Source of the DNA: an uncultured Clostridium sp.
GTDB taxonomy: Bacteria > Bacillota > Clostridia > TANB77 > CAG-508
NCBI GenBank assembly: GCA_900554365.1
Contig: USGY01000019.1
Location: 1-28,397, forward strand
Direction of reading: 5' to 3'
DNA length: 28,397 nucleotides
How positions within the stretch are numbered: the stretch's first letter is position 1; each line of letters starts with the position of its first letter. Under the pieces are notes generated by a model, which was not told the origin of the DNA, did not search any database, and worked only from the letters and a program-made list of their open reading frames with translations. Positions 18,282-27,345 of this stretch are shown piece after piece. The translations under genes were made by a program, and so were the position numbers.

Positions 18282-20648
18282 ATGTTATGTTCAGAATGTA
18301 ATAAACAACCTGCCATACTTTTTTATAAAAAAATAGAAAATGGTAAAGAAACTTTAGAAGGCTATTGTTATAATTGTGCTAAAAAACATGGCATTAATCC
18401 TGCTGAAGTATTATCAAAGCAAAGTGAAATTTTAAATAAGGATAAAATTGACATTAATGATATGACATCACAATTTGAAACAATTTTTAAAGATTTGGCA
18501 GAAAATATAAATTTAGAAGACCTTGAAAATATAGAAGGTGCAATTACCTTTGATAACAAAGGAGAAATAAATCCTAATAATGATGAAGAAAATCCTTCAA
18601 AAATTGCTGGTGCAGCAATTCCATTAGGTTCAATATTTTCAAATATGTTTACAAATAACAATAATAATGATGAATCATCTGAATCAAGCAATGGGAAAAA
18701 GAAAGTTAAAGTAGAAAAGAAAACAAAACAAAATAAAAAGAAAAAATTTCTTGATACTTATGGAACTAATTTAACTCAAAAAGCTAAAAATAATCAATTA
18801 GATATGGTTATTGGTAGAGATAAAGAAATTCAAAGAGTTATACAAATTTTAAATAGACGTTCTAAAAATAATCCATGTCTAATTGGTGAGCCTGGTGTAG
18901 GTAAAACAGCAATTGCACAAGGTTTAGCAATAAAAATAGCAAATCAAAATGTTCCAGCAAAATTACTTAATAAAGAAGTTTATTTATTAGATATGACTTC
19001 TGTAATCGCAGGCACTCAATTTAGAGGACAATTTGAATCTCGTATGAAGGGAATAATTGATGAATGCAAAGAATATGGAAATATTATTTTAGTAATTGAT
19101 GAGATTCACAATATTATTGGTGCTGGTGACGGTGAACATTCTATGAATGCAGCAAATATTTTAAAACCTGCTTTATCTAATGGTGAAATCCAAGTAATTG
19201 GTACAACAACACTAAAAGAATATCGAAAATATATAGAAAAAGATTCTGCCTTAGAAAGAAGATTCCAACAAGTATTAATAGAAGAACCTTCTGAAGAAGA
19301 TAGTATAAATATACTAGAAGGTATTAAAAAATATTATGAAGAATATCATAAAGTTAAAATATCTTCTGCAGTTATACGTCAAGCTGTTATAATGTCTGAA
19401 AAATATATTCATGATAGATTTTTACCTGATAAGGCAATTGATATTCTAGATGAAGCTTGTTCAAGAATAAATCTTGAAAACAAGGCATTATATAAACTTG
19501 AATTGTTAAAACAAGAACTTGCAAAAGTTCAAGCTGAAAAAGAAGAAGTTGTTGCAGCTGACTCAACTGAAGATTACCAAAAAGCTGCTGATTTAAAAAC
19601 ACGTGAGTGTCAATTAATTGATGAAATTGATAAATTACGTTCAAAAACAAAACCAAAACAATTAACTATTCAAGATATTGCTGCAGTTATTGAAAATTGG
19701 ACTAAAATTCCAGTTAAAAAAATAACAGAAGAAGAAACTCAAAAATTATTAAACTTAGAAACTAATCTTCATAAAAGAATAATTGGTCAAGATGAAGCAG
19801 TAAACAGTGTTTCAAGAGCAATTCGTAGAAATCGTGCAGGATTAAAAAGTACTAAAAGACCACCATCATTTATATTTGTTGGTCCTACTGGTGTTGGAAA
19901 AACAGAACTTGCTAAAAGCTTAGCATATGAAATGTTTGGAAGTGAAGATTCTATTATTAGAATAGATATGTCAGAATATATGGAAAGTCACTCTACATCT
20001 AAATTAATAGGTGCTCCTCCAGGATATGTTGGCTATGATGATGCAGGTCAATTAACTGATAAAGTAAAAAGAAAACCATATTCAATTATTTTATTAGATG
20101 AAATCGAAAAAGCACATCCTGATGTATTCAATATATTACTACAAGTTTTGGATGATGGAAAATTAACTGACAGTCAAGGAAATACAGTAAGCTTTTCAAA
20201 TACAATTATTATAATGACATCAAATGCTGGTTCAAATGTTAATAACAATTCTATTGGTTTTGGAAATGAAATTACTAACAAAGACAAACTTATTGATAGA
20301 TTAAAAGAATATTTCAGACCAGAATTTTTAAATAGAGTAGATGAAATTATTAGTTTTGATCCTTTAACAAAAGATCAATTATTAAAAATTGTTGATTTAA
20401 TGTTAAAAGATACTTCTAAAGCATTAAAAGACAAAGATATTAAATTAGAAGTTACTTCTAAAGCTAAAACATATCTTCTTGAAAAAGGAACTGACATAAA
20501 ATTTGGTGCTAGACCTTTAAGAAGAGCTATTCAACGTTATGTTGAAGATGAACTTTCTGAAATGATTTTAAGAAGTCAGTTAAATGATGGTCAAACTGTA
20601 AAAGTGAATTTAGAAAAAGATAAATTAAAATTTGAAGTAACAGACTAG
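18282..20648 (+). CDS. clpE: ClpE-like ATP-dependent Clp protease ATPase subunit with N-terminal zinc finger
   Basis: A 788-residue AAA+ unfoldase. The N-terminus is a four-cysteine zinc finger (Cys3, Cys6, Cys29, Cys32), as in ClpE and McsA, in place of the usual ClpC N-domain repeats. A low-complexity Asn/Lys linker (about residues 120-155) follows. AAA-1 has Walker A GEPGVGKT (202-209) and VIDEIHNI; a coiled UVR-like middle segment lies near residue 410-450. AAA-2 has Walker A GPTGVGKT (534-541), LLDEIEKAHPDV and a SIGFG loop, the ClpP docking signature. It should unfold substrates for ClpP. pgsA starts nine bases after the stop, so they form one transcript. Confidence 0.9.
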   Translation: MLCSECNKQPAILFYKKIENGKETLEGYCYNCAKKHGINPAEVLSKQSEILNKDKIDINDMTSQFETIFKDLAENINLEDLENIEGAITFDNKGEINPNNDEENPSKIAGAAIPLGSIFSNMFTNNNNNDESSESSNGKKKVKVEKKTKQNKKKKFLDTYGTNLTQKAKNNQLDMVIGRDKEIQRVIQILNRRSKNNPCLIGEPGVGKTAIAQGLAIKIANQNVPAKLLNKEVYLLDMTSVIAGTQFRGQFESRMKGIIDECKEYGNIILVIDEIHNIIGAGDGEHSMNAANILKPALSNGEIQVIGTTTLKEYRKYIEKDSALERRFQQVLIEEPSEEDSINILEGIKKYYEEYHKVKISSAVIRQAVIMSEKYIHDRFLPDKAIDILDEACSRINLENKALYKLELLKQELAKVQAEKEEVVAADSTEDYQKAADLKTRECQLIDEIDKLRSKTKPKQLTIQDIAAVIENWTKIPVKKITEEETQKLLNLETNLHKRIIGQDEAVNSVSRAIRRNRAGLKSTKRPPSFIFVGPTGVGKTELAKSLAYEMFGSEDSIIRIDMSEYMESHSTSKLIGAPPGYVGYDDAGQLTDKVKRKPYSIILLDEIEKAHPDVFNILLQVLDDGKLTDSQGNTVSFSNTIIIMTSNAGSNVNNNSIGFGNEITNKDKLIDRLKEYFRPEFLNRVDEIISFDPLTKDQLLKIVDLMLKDTSKALKDKDIKLEVTSKAKTYLLEKGTDIKFGARPLRRAIQRYVEDELSEMILRSQLNDGQTVKVNLEKDKLKFEVTD

Positions 20649-20657
20649 GAGAAAAAA

Positions 20658-21260
20658 ATGTTTAAACATGTACCAAATATATTAACAATTATTAGATTTT
20701 TATTAATACCATTTATATTATTAAATGTATTTATTGGAAATTATATATTAGCATTTGTGTTTTTCACAATTTCAGGAATTACTGACATTGCTGACGGTTT
20801 TATTGCAAGAAAATTTGACTTAGTTTCAAATTTTGGAAAATTAATGGATCCATTAGCTGATAAGCTAACACAAATAGCAACTCTTGCATCTTTAGTAATA
20901 GTAAAAATCATACCTATATGGATTTTAGTTATTGTGTTATTAAAAGAATTTATTATGATTGTAGGCGCATCTTTTCTTTATGGTAAAGATGTTGTCGTTT
21001 ATAGCAAATGGTATGGAAAATTAGCAACTGTATTATTCTATTTTGCAATTGTATTTTCTCTTGTTATAAAGCAATTTAATTTAGTAGGATTTTGGAACAA
21101 TTTTGCTTTAGGCTTATATTGTATTGCATTATTTGCTACTATCTTTTCTTTAATAATGTATGTAAAAGCTTTATATCAAAAAGGCTTTATTGATAAACAA
21201 GATCTAAAAAAGGATGTTACAGAAGTTACTATTGAAAAAAAACATTCAAAAAATAATTAA
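20658..21260 (+). CDS. pgsA: CDP-diacylglycerol-glycerol-3-phosphate 3-phosphatidyltransferase
   Basis: Makes phosphatidylglycerophosphate from CDP-diacylglycerol, the first step to phosphatidylglycerol and cardiolipin. The 200-residue protein has several membrane helices and the full CDP-alcohol phosphotransferase motif: Asp43, Asp46-Gly47, Ala50-Arg51, Gly60, Asp64 and Asp68 (TDIADGFIARKFD and GKLMDPLAD). It begins MFKHVPNILTIIR, a typical PgsA start. Its GGAG ribosome site overlaps the end of the clpE-like gene. A terminator follows directly. Confidence 0.93.
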   Translation: MFKHVPNILTIIRFLLIPFILLNVFIGNYILAFVFFTISGITDIADGFIARKFDLVSNFGKLMDPLADKLTQIATLASLVIVKIIPIWILVIVLLKEFIMIVGASFLYGKDVVVYSKWYGKLATVLFYFAIVFSLVIKQFNLVGFWNNFALGLYCIALFATIFSLIMYVKALYQKGFIDKQDLKKDVTEVTIEKKHSKNN

Positions 21261-21265
21261 TTTTT

Positions 21266-21300
21266 AAAAGAAAGCATAACAAGATTATGCTTTCTTTTTT
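21266..21300. terminator. Bidirectional terminator between pgsA and the BofC-like gene
   Basis: A 14-bp stem AAAAGAAAGCATAA (21266-21279) with 21285-21298, five-base loop, T tract on plus and A tract giving Ts on minus. Confidence 0.88.
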
Positions 21301-21893
21301 TACTCATAATCTTCTATAAGTTGATTTAAATTTTGTATTCCGTTTACCTCTATTCCGTTCTTTAAATTTATTTTATCTGTTTCAGATAAATATTCAGTTG
21401 AAATATCAGTTGTTTCATATACTTTTTCTTTTCCATTATCTTGCTTTTTATAAACTACTGCTATTCCATCTTTATCTTTTACTACAAAATGTTCATTGCA
21501 ACTTCCCTCTACTTCTTGACTTATTACAATATCTGTATCAGTAAATTTTTCAATTTTCCATTCACTATATTTATCTTGTAATTCTTCTTTAGTTAAATTA
21601 ACCAATTCATTTGGAACTTCTCTATATTCGCAAGCTGTATGTCCACATTTTTTATATAATGTTTTAAATGTTATAAAAGCATTAGGTGATATCCTTTCTT
21701 CATTTGAATTTGTTTCTTTTATTTCAGTATTTGTATTTTCAACATTTTGAATAATTGTATTAGTTTCATTTTTTATATTTGCAATTTCAGTATTTTGAAA
21801 ATTACTATCTTTAATTTTATTTTGCATAACAGCTACCATTATCCCAAGCATTGTTACAATTATTGCAATTATACTCATAACTACCTTATTCAT
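21300..21893 (-). CDS. BofC-like secreted or membrane-anchored protein
   Basis: The start is taken at ATG 21893, which has AGGAGG seven to eight bases before it; an ATG 36 bases upstream has none. The 197-residue product has one N-terminal membrane helix (about residues 2-20), an Asn/Thr/Glu-rich spacer, and a domain from PNAFITFKTLYKKCGHTACE through LTKEELQDKYSEWKIEKF. That domain resembles the BofC C-terminal domain. BofC in Bacillus acts between forespore and mother cell in the SpoIVB-dependent sigma-K checkpoint, which fits the BofA homologue in this window. Similarity is moderate; a general extracytoplasmic role is possible. Confidence 0.65.
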   Translation of the reverse strand: MNKVVMSIIAIIVTMLGIMVAVMQNKIKDSNFQNTEIANIKNETNTIIQNVENTNTEIKETNSNEERISPNAFITFKTLYKKCGHTACEYREVPNELVNLTKEELQDKYSEWKIEKFTDTDIVISQEVEGSCNEHFVVKDKDGIAVVYKKQDNGKEKVYETTDISTEYLSETDKINLKNGIEVNGIQNLNQLIEDYE

Positions 21894-21962
21894 ATATATT
21901 CCTCCTAATTTATTTTTATTATTATTCACATTCTTTTTTATTTCTATACCATTTTTTTACAT

Positions 21963-24413
21963 TTAATATAAGGTGGTTATTTTTGTCTTTATTCCATTTG
22001 TTCTTATTTTTATTTCTCCATTTATATCTGTTCTATAAATTTTAATTTTCTTTTTTTCTAAATTATCAATTGTAATATCTGAAGGATGTCCAAATTTATT
22101 ATTTTTTCCTACTCCAATTATCGCAGTTTTTGGGTTTGTAGCATTTAAAAAATCCAAAGTTGAAGATGTTTTTGATCCATGATGTGCAATTTTTAAAATA
22201 TTTGCTTTTAATTTATTTTGATATTTATCTATAATTGATTTTTCTGCTATTTCTTCAATGTCTCCTGTAAACATCATTGAAAAATTTTTGTATATTAACT
22301 TAAATACTAATGAGTTATTATTTATGGCATTTGATTCTATTACATTTTTAGAATATGGCCATATTATTTCTAGTTTTAAATTTTTACCTATATAAAAATT
22401 ATCTTCAGCTTCTAAAATATCAACTTTCATTTTTTTATCTTTTATTAGTTGAATAAACTTCTTATAATTATCACAATCTTCCCATTGCTTTCCAATAAGT
22501 ATTTTTCCAATTTTTATTTCTTGCATAATATATAATAATCCCCCACAATGATCATTATCAAAATGGCTAATTATAACATAATCAATTTTATTATATCCCT
22601 TGTCTAAAATATATGGTAATAGCGTACTTTGTCCTATATCAAAATCTTTTGAATTACTCCCTCCACCATCAATTAAAATAGTTTGATTATCCGGCGTAAT
22701 TATAAATGTTGCATCTCCTTGACCAACATCTATAAAATTAATTCTTAAATCTTTTGGAATTAAGAAAATTGTACTAAATATTACTAATATTACTACTACA
22801 ATTTTACTTAGATTCTTTTTACTTCCACGTATTTTATATTTAAACAAAGCTATAATATTTTTTACTCTTTTTTGAGTTATGCTTGGTTTTTTGGCATTAT
22901 AGATTTGAATAATTTTTAAAATAATATACATATTTACATATATAATAATTATCATCCAAACTTTAGGTGTTGGAATATATAATTTGGAAAATGGTAAATC
23001 GCTAATTTTAGAGACAATAATTAATAAATCAATTAAAACTTTTAAAATTAAAGATAAGATTTTTGAAATTTGCCAAGATATAAAAGATATTCCAACCAAT
23101 ACTGCACCTATAATGGTAATTGGTGCAATTAATATAGATGCTAACAAATTAGTTAATAAAAAATATGTACCTATCAAATTAAATGTATAAATCATAATTG
23201 GTAAAATGGCTATTTGTGCAGATAATATAAGTGCAACTGCTTCTTTAATTTTTTTGAGATTTTTTGATTGTAAATTTATTTTATATTTCCATTTTTTATT
23301 TTTTATTCTTATATTATCAAAAATTTCTAATATTGGTTTGTAAAAAATAATAATTCCTATTGTTCCTAAATAAGAGAGCTGAAGTCCCACATTTGTAATT
23401 AAAAATGGATTATAAATAAGCATTATAATTAAAGATAGTGCAATTGTATTTAATATATCGCTTTTTCTATAAGACATTTCGGCAATTATTACTATAATTC
23501 CCATTATAGATGCTCTTACAATAGACGGTGAAAATCCTGTCATTGCTGTATATATTACTAATATAAAAATCGATACACTTCCAATTATTTTTTTATTTAA
23601 TCTTTTATCAAAAATTGCATATATAACTGTTATAATATAAGTAACTTGCATTCCCGAAACTGCTAAAACATGTGTTAAACTACTAATTTTAAAGCTTTCT
23701 TGGATTTCATCATCAATCTTTTTGGTATCTCCTATTAACAAGCCATTTAATAAGCCTGCTTCTTTTTCAGGTAAAATTTTTTCAACATTTTCTTTTACCT
23801 TATTTGTTAATTTATTTATTAAGGTATTATCTTTTCTATGAGAAATAATTTTTATTTTTTCTGCTTTTACAGTTCCATATATTTTTAATGATTTTAAATA
23901 ATTTTTATAGTCAAATCCCCCTTCATTTCTTTTATGATTTGCTTCATTAAAAGTTGCTATTAGATTCACTTTATCTCCATAACATAATTCTTTTTTTAAC
24001 TTTTTATCCACTTTTAAATATAAATATATATTTTGGGTTTTTATTTTATATATTTGACTATATTCTCTTTCTTTTTTATCGCTTATGACAACAGCCTCAC
24101 AATTTATTTCTTCATTATCTTTATATAAATTTTCATATTTAGAATTTTGAAATAACGTAATTGAATTTGAAATTATTGAAAAAATTGTTATACAAATAAT
24201 TATTTTAAAATTTATAATTAACTTAAGATATCTAAAAAATCTTTTTGGATTTAAAATTGAGAATTTCTTTTTTAAATTCTTCTTTTTTTGCTTAATTATT
24301 ATATATATTGCAAATATAAGTATATAAAAAGGAACTATACTCATATTTGTGTATAGCCCCCATATTATACCTATTATATATCCTATAGTTGCAACTAAAA
24401 TTGGTCTTTTTAT
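21963..24413 (-). CDS. comEC: ComEC/Rec2 DNA-uptake channel protein
   Basis: A roughly 816-residue polytopic protein that by family knowledge carries single-stranded DNA across the membrane during transformation. Order: N-terminal helices and a DUF4131-type domain (GGFDYKNYLKSLKIYG), then the Competence membrane domain (LTHVLAVSGMQVT, GFSPSIVRASIMG). A C-terminal metallo-beta-lactamase-like domain follows (INFIDVGQGDATFI, SHFDNDHCGGL, KIAHHGSKTSS). The first ATG (24344) would omit a stretch reading KRPILVATIGYIIGIIWGL, the normal family N-terminus. The only codon at the right distance from the AAGGAGG site is ATA at 24413-24411, so I place the start there. The gene follows the NlpC/P60 gene by about 20 bases. 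Confidence 0.88.
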   Translation of the reverse strand: MKRPILVATIGYIIGIIWGLYTNMSIVPFYILIFAIYIIIKQKKKNLKKKFSILNPKRFFRYLKLIINFKIIICITIFSIISNSITLFQNSKYENLYKDNEEINCEAVVISDKKEREYSQIYKIKTQNIYLYLKVDKKLKKELCYGDKVNLIATFNEANHKRNEGGFDYKNYLKSLKIYGTVKAEKIKIISHRKDNTLINKLTNKVKENVEKILPEKEAGLLNGLLIGDTKKIDDEIQESFKISSLTHVLAVSGMQVTYIITVIYAIFDKRLNKKIIGSVSIFILVIYTAMTGFSPSIVRASIMGIIVIIAEMSYRKSDILNTIALSLIIMLIYNPFLITNVGLQLSYLGTIGIIIFYKPILEIFDNIRIKNKKWKYKINLQSKNLKKIKEAVALILSAQIAILPIMIYTFNLIGTYFLLTNLLASILIAPITIIGAVLVGISFISWQISKILSLILKVLIDLLIIVSKISDLPFSKLYIPTPKVWMIIIIYVNMYIILKIIQIYNAKKPSITQKRVKNIIALFKYKIRGSKKNLSKIVVVILVIFSTIFLIPKDLRINFIDVGQGDATFIITPDNQTILIDGGGSNSKDFDIGQSTLLPYILDKGYNKIDYVIISHFDNDHCGGLLYIMQEIKIGKILIGKQWEDCDNYKKFIQLIKDKKMKVDILEAEDNFYIGKNLKLEIIWPYSKNVIESNAINNNSLVFKLIYKNFSMMFTGDIEEIAEKSIIDKYQNKLKANILKIAHHGSKTSSTLDFLNATNPKTAIIGVGKNNKFGHPSDITIDNLEKKKIKIYRTDINGEIKIRTNGIKTKITTLY

Positions 24414-24433
24414 TTTAGTTGCCTCCTTGTCTA

Positions 24434-25735
24434 TTACATAATTCTTCTTGCACCAACATAGTTTTTATCATAATATCCAGAATTTATACTATCTATTGTT
24501 ACTCCTCTTGATGGATTTGCAGCATGAACAATATTTCCATTTCCTATATATATAGCAACATGGTTAATACTTGATGCTGATGATCCAAACATTATTAAAT
24601 CTCCTGGTTGTAAGTTTCCTCTTGATACTGATGTTCCATTACTATATTGAGCTTGTGCTGTTCTATTTAAACTTATTCCATGTAATTTATATACATAAGA
24701 TGTAAATCCTGAACAGTCAAAACTTGTAGGTCCTGTAGCTCCATAAACATATTTACTTCCAATATAGTTTTTAGCTGTTGCTACAACTGTTGAACCTTTT
24801 CCTGATGATACTGCTTCTGTTGTTTGTTTTTCTTTTCTAACTGTTGTACTACTTCTTGATGTTACAGTATTTTTCTTTGTAGTATTATTAGTTGTGTTTG
24901 TTGTTTTTGTTACTTCAACTTTTTTGTCTGATAATAAATCTGATGAAACATATCCTTCTTTTCCATCGACCTTTATTTTACTCCATCCATTTTCTTCTGA
25001 ATATACTTCTACGCTAGTATTTTGAGTTAATTTTACTACAACTTCTGAATTTTTATCAGCTTCTTTTCTTACATTAACCTTTGTTTCACTAATATATGCT
25101 GTTTTTATTGGAGTTTCAGTTGTTTTAGATTCTTCTTGATTATTTGCTTCTTCTTTATTTGTATTTGTTTCATCTGTTTTTGAAGCCAATTTATCTTTTC
25201 TAATCCAACCTTTTGTATTATCTTTTTGAACACATACCCAACCATTTATTGTTTCTATAACAGTAACTTTTTCATCTTTTTTTACATCAATAATATCTGT
25301 TGAATTTATTGTTGGTACTATTTTTAATTTAGTATCTTCAACTACAATTTGTTCATTTGTAGTTTCTTCTGATTTGTTTTCTGTATTTGCTATTGATGTA
25401 TTTTCAGAATTTTGAGTATTACTTGTGTTTGAAGTATTAGTATTTTCCTTTTTATTTTCTACTGTTACTAGGTCTTTTCTAACATAACCTGTAACATTAC
25501 TATTTTTAACTTTATACCAATCTCCTGATTCTTCTACAACTTCTAAATTATCATTTAAAGATAATTGCTTTAAAATTTTACTATTTTCATCTGCTGTTTC
25601 TCTTAAATTTGCAGTGTCTACATTTACCTTTGCAGTATTTGCTGCTAAATTAACATTTGTAAAAAACAATAGTGTAATCCCTATAGTTGCTGTACATAGT
25701 ATGCCTATTACTTTAGTTTTTCTTTTCATTTTCAT
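24434..25735 (-). CDS. Secreted NlpC/P60 cell-wall endopeptidase with three SH3 domains
   Basis: A 433-residue protein with a signal peptide (residues 1-32, MKMKRKTKVIGILC start, AA cleavage region). Three bacterial SH3 domains follow at about 34-80, 122-168 and 212-260, each followed by Ser/Thr/Asn/Glu-rich linkers. A C-terminal NlpC/P60 domain has the triad Cys341 (FDCSGF), His392 (NHVAIYIG) and His404 (HAAN). Such enzymes cut peptidoglycan stem peptides between D-Glu and diaminopimelate; the SH3 domains bind the wall. It is transcribed from a TTGACA-N17-TATACT promoter, divergent from rplM, and comEC follows on the same strand. Confidence 0.93.
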   Translation of the reverse strand: MKMKRKTKVIGILCTATIGITLLFFTNVNLAANTAKVNVDTANLRETADENSKILKQLSLNDNLEVVEESGDWYKVKNSNVTGYVRKDLVTVENKKENTNTSNTSNTQNSENTSIANTENKSEETTNEQIVVEDTKLKIVPTINSTDIIDVKKDEKVTVIETINGWVCVQKDNTKGWIRKDKLASKTDETNTNKEEANNQEESKTTETPIKTAYISETKVNVRKEADKNSEVVVKLTQNTSVEVYSEENGWSKIKVDGKEGYVSSDLLSDKKVEVTKTTNTTNNTTKKNTVTSRSSTTVRKEKQTTEAVSSGKGSTVVATAKNYIGSKYVYGATGPTSFDCSGFTSYVYKLHGISLNRTAQAQYSNGTSVSRGNLQPGDLIMFGSSASSINHVAIYIGNGNIVHAANPSRGVTIDSINSGYYDKNYVGARRIM

Positions 25736-25782
25736 ATTACTCCTTATTAATAATATATTACATCCTGTTTTTTAACGTTACC

Positions 25783-25811
25783 AGTATACACTCTAAATAA
25801 AAATTTGTCAA
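25783..25811 (-). promoter_or_regulatory. Promoter of the NlpC/P60-comEC unit
   Basis: TTGACA (25811-25806), exactly 17 bases, TATACT (25788-25783) on the minus strand. Confidence 0.8.
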
Positions 25812-25838
25812 GTTTTTTAAAAACACACCCTCTAAGTA

Positions 25839-25867
25839 TTGACAATTCAGCATTTTTATAATATAAT
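25839..25867 (+). promoter_or_regulatory. Perfect-consensus promoter of rplM-rpsI
   Basis: TTGACA (25839-25844), exactly 17 bases, TATAAT (25862-25867). Strength suits a ribosomal protein operon. Confidence 0.9.
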
Positions 25868-25873
25868 GTTTTA

Positions 25874-25971
25874 GCAATATTGATAATATGATTTGAGTTA
25901 GAGCTTCTCCCCGGTGGCCTATGCTTAAATTTCATATATAAATTCAAAAATATAGGAGGGTATAGATTACC
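25874..25971 (+). promoter_or_regulatory. Leader of the rplM operon (possible L13 leader RNA)
   Basis: About 100 bases between the predicted transcription start and the rplM ATG. It contains a GC-rich block (GAGCTTCTCCCCGGTGGCC, about 25911-25920) flanked by AGC/GCT that can fold, then an AGGAGG ribosome site. Firmicutes rplM mRNAs often carry an autoregulatory L13 leader at this place; the match here is by position and partial structure only. Confidence 0.4.
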
Positions 25972-26409
25972 ATGAATAATACAACATATCAAGCAAAAAA
26001 AGGTGAAGTAGAAAGTAAATGGTATATCATTGATGCAGCTAATAAACCATTAGGTAGAGTAGCAACAGAAGCTGCTAAATTATTAAGAGGAAAACATAAA
26101 CCAACATTTACACCAAATGTTGACATGGGTGACCATGTAATTATTTTAAATTGTAAAGACGTTATTTTAACAGGAAATAAATTAACACAAAAAATGTACA
26201 GACATCATTCTGGATATATTGGTGGGTTAAAAGAAATTTCTGCTAAAGACATGTTAGAAAAAAATCCAGAAAAAGCTATGACTTTAGCTGTTAAAGGAAT
26301 GTTACCTCACACTTCTTTAGGTAGACAACTTCTTACTAAATTAAGAGTATATGCAGGTAGCGAACATGAAAATCAAGCACAAAAACCAGAAGTATGGGAG
26401 GTAAAATAA
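25972..26409 (+). CDS. rplM: 50S ribosomal protein L13
   Basis: A 145-residue protein with L13 signatures: WYIIDAANKPLGRVATEAAKLLRGKHKP near residues 19-46, MGDHVIILNCKDVILTGNK, and MLPHTSLGRQLLTKLRVYAGSEHEN. It binds 23S rRNA early in large-subunit assembly. It starts at ATG 25972 with GGAGGG 11 bases before. rpsI begins two bases after its stop, the universal L13-S9 pairing. Confidence 0.97.
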   Translation: MNNTTYQAKKGEVESKWYIIDAANKPLGRVATEAAKLLRGKHKPTFTPNVDMGDHVIILNCKDVILTGNKLTQKMYRHHSGYIGGLKEISAKDMLEKNPEKAMTLAVKGMLPHTSLGRQLLTKLRVYAGSEHENQAQKPEVWEVK

Positions 26410-26410
26410 A

Positions 26411-26812
26411 ATGGCAAAAAAAGATAATATCGTTTTTTATGGTACAGGTAGAAGAAAAGATGCAATTGCTAGAGTTAGAGTAGTTGAAGGTAATGGAAAT
26501 ATTACTATTAATGGTAAAGATATTAATGAATTCTTCGGATTAGAAACATTAAAAACTATAGTTAAACAACCTCTTACAGTTACAAACACATTAACAAAAT
26601 ATGACGTAATTGCAACTGTTAAAGGTGGCGGTGTTACAGGTCAAGCTGGAGCAATTAGACATGGTCTTGCAAGAGCTTTAAATGAAGCAAACAGTGAATA
26701 TAGACCAGCATTAAAATCAAACGGATTCCTAACAAGAGATCCTCGTATGAAAGAAAGAAAAAAATACGGTCTTAAAAAAGCTCGTAAAGCACCACAATTC
26801 TCAAAGAGATAA
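26411..26812 (+). CDS. rpsI: 30S ribosomal protein S9
   Basis: A 133-residue protein beginning MAKKDNIVFYGTGRRKDAIARVRV. It carries the S9 core GGGVTGQAGAIRHGLARAL and the basic tail RKKYGLKKARKAPQFSKR, whose last residues contact P-site tRNA. Its ribosome site GGGAGG lies inside the end of rplM, so translation is coupled. A strong terminator follows. Confidence 0.98.
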   Translation: MAKKDNIVFYGTGRRKDAIARVRVVEGNGNITINGKDINEFFGLETLKTIVKQPLTVTNTLTKYDVIATVKGGGVTGQAGAIRHGLARALNEANSEYRPALKSNGFLTRDPRMKERKKYGLKKARKAPQFSKR

Positions 26813-26817
26813 AAAAC

Positions 26818-26857
26818 AAAAAAAACTCGGAAGTATTAAAACTTTCGAGTTTTTTTA
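26818..26857 (+). terminator. Terminator of rplM-rpsI
   Basis: AAAAACTCG plus AAGT pairs with ACTT plus CGAGTTTTT, with one mismatch in the stem, loop ATTAAA, followed by a T7 tract. Confidence 0.88.
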
Positions 26858-26921
26858 TTGCTTCGTAATTAATATAATAAATTATCATACATCAACCCGC
26901 TCTAAATTTTTATTATTCATA

Positions 26922-27345
26922 TTACAACCAATTTTTAATTTTATCTTTTGAATTTCTTACTAAAGATCCTCGAATTGCAAGTCCATCATCTATAAGTATA
27001 GCCCAAATAATATTTATACTAAAACTTAATCCTAAAACAATAGCAAGTATAAAAACAACACATTTTGAATTAGTATAAGTGGAATAATTGATAACATATA
27101 TCCTAATATATACTCTATTGGTTTCATTGGACTTATACCTAATCTAATAAGTAATGATGATGTTCTATCTTTGCTTACAAGCATCGCTGTAAATAATGTT
27201 ATAAATGAAAATCCAAATACTACAATTCCTGGAGTAAAATTCTGTAACTCATAACTTTCGTTTGGAATATTTATTTGTTTAAATATAAATAATAAGAATA
27301 ATGGTAATAATACAGAAAATATTATACTTAATGGATCTCTTATTA
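26922..27345 (-). pseudogene. ABC-2 type permease remnant
   Basis: Starting around 27345 on the minus strand, one frame reads like the N-terminal part of an ABC-2 permease (EIIRDPLSIIFS, LLPLFLLFIFKQ, FTPGIVVFGFSF, SKDRTSSLLIRLG, IEYILGYML). It breaks into another frame at a T run near 27060. The shifted frame continues (ILAIVLGLSFSINIIW) and then ends in a polar stretch that does not look like the permease (DDGLAIRGSLVRNSKDK) at a stop at 26922. There is no start codon or ribosome site, and the rest of the permease is missing. It is fused directly to the truncated ATPase. Non-functional. Confidence 0.75.

Noticed and set aside
21894..21929. Earlier ATG for the BofC-like gene
   Set aside because: No ribosome site; the extension contains the real AGGAGG of the later start.
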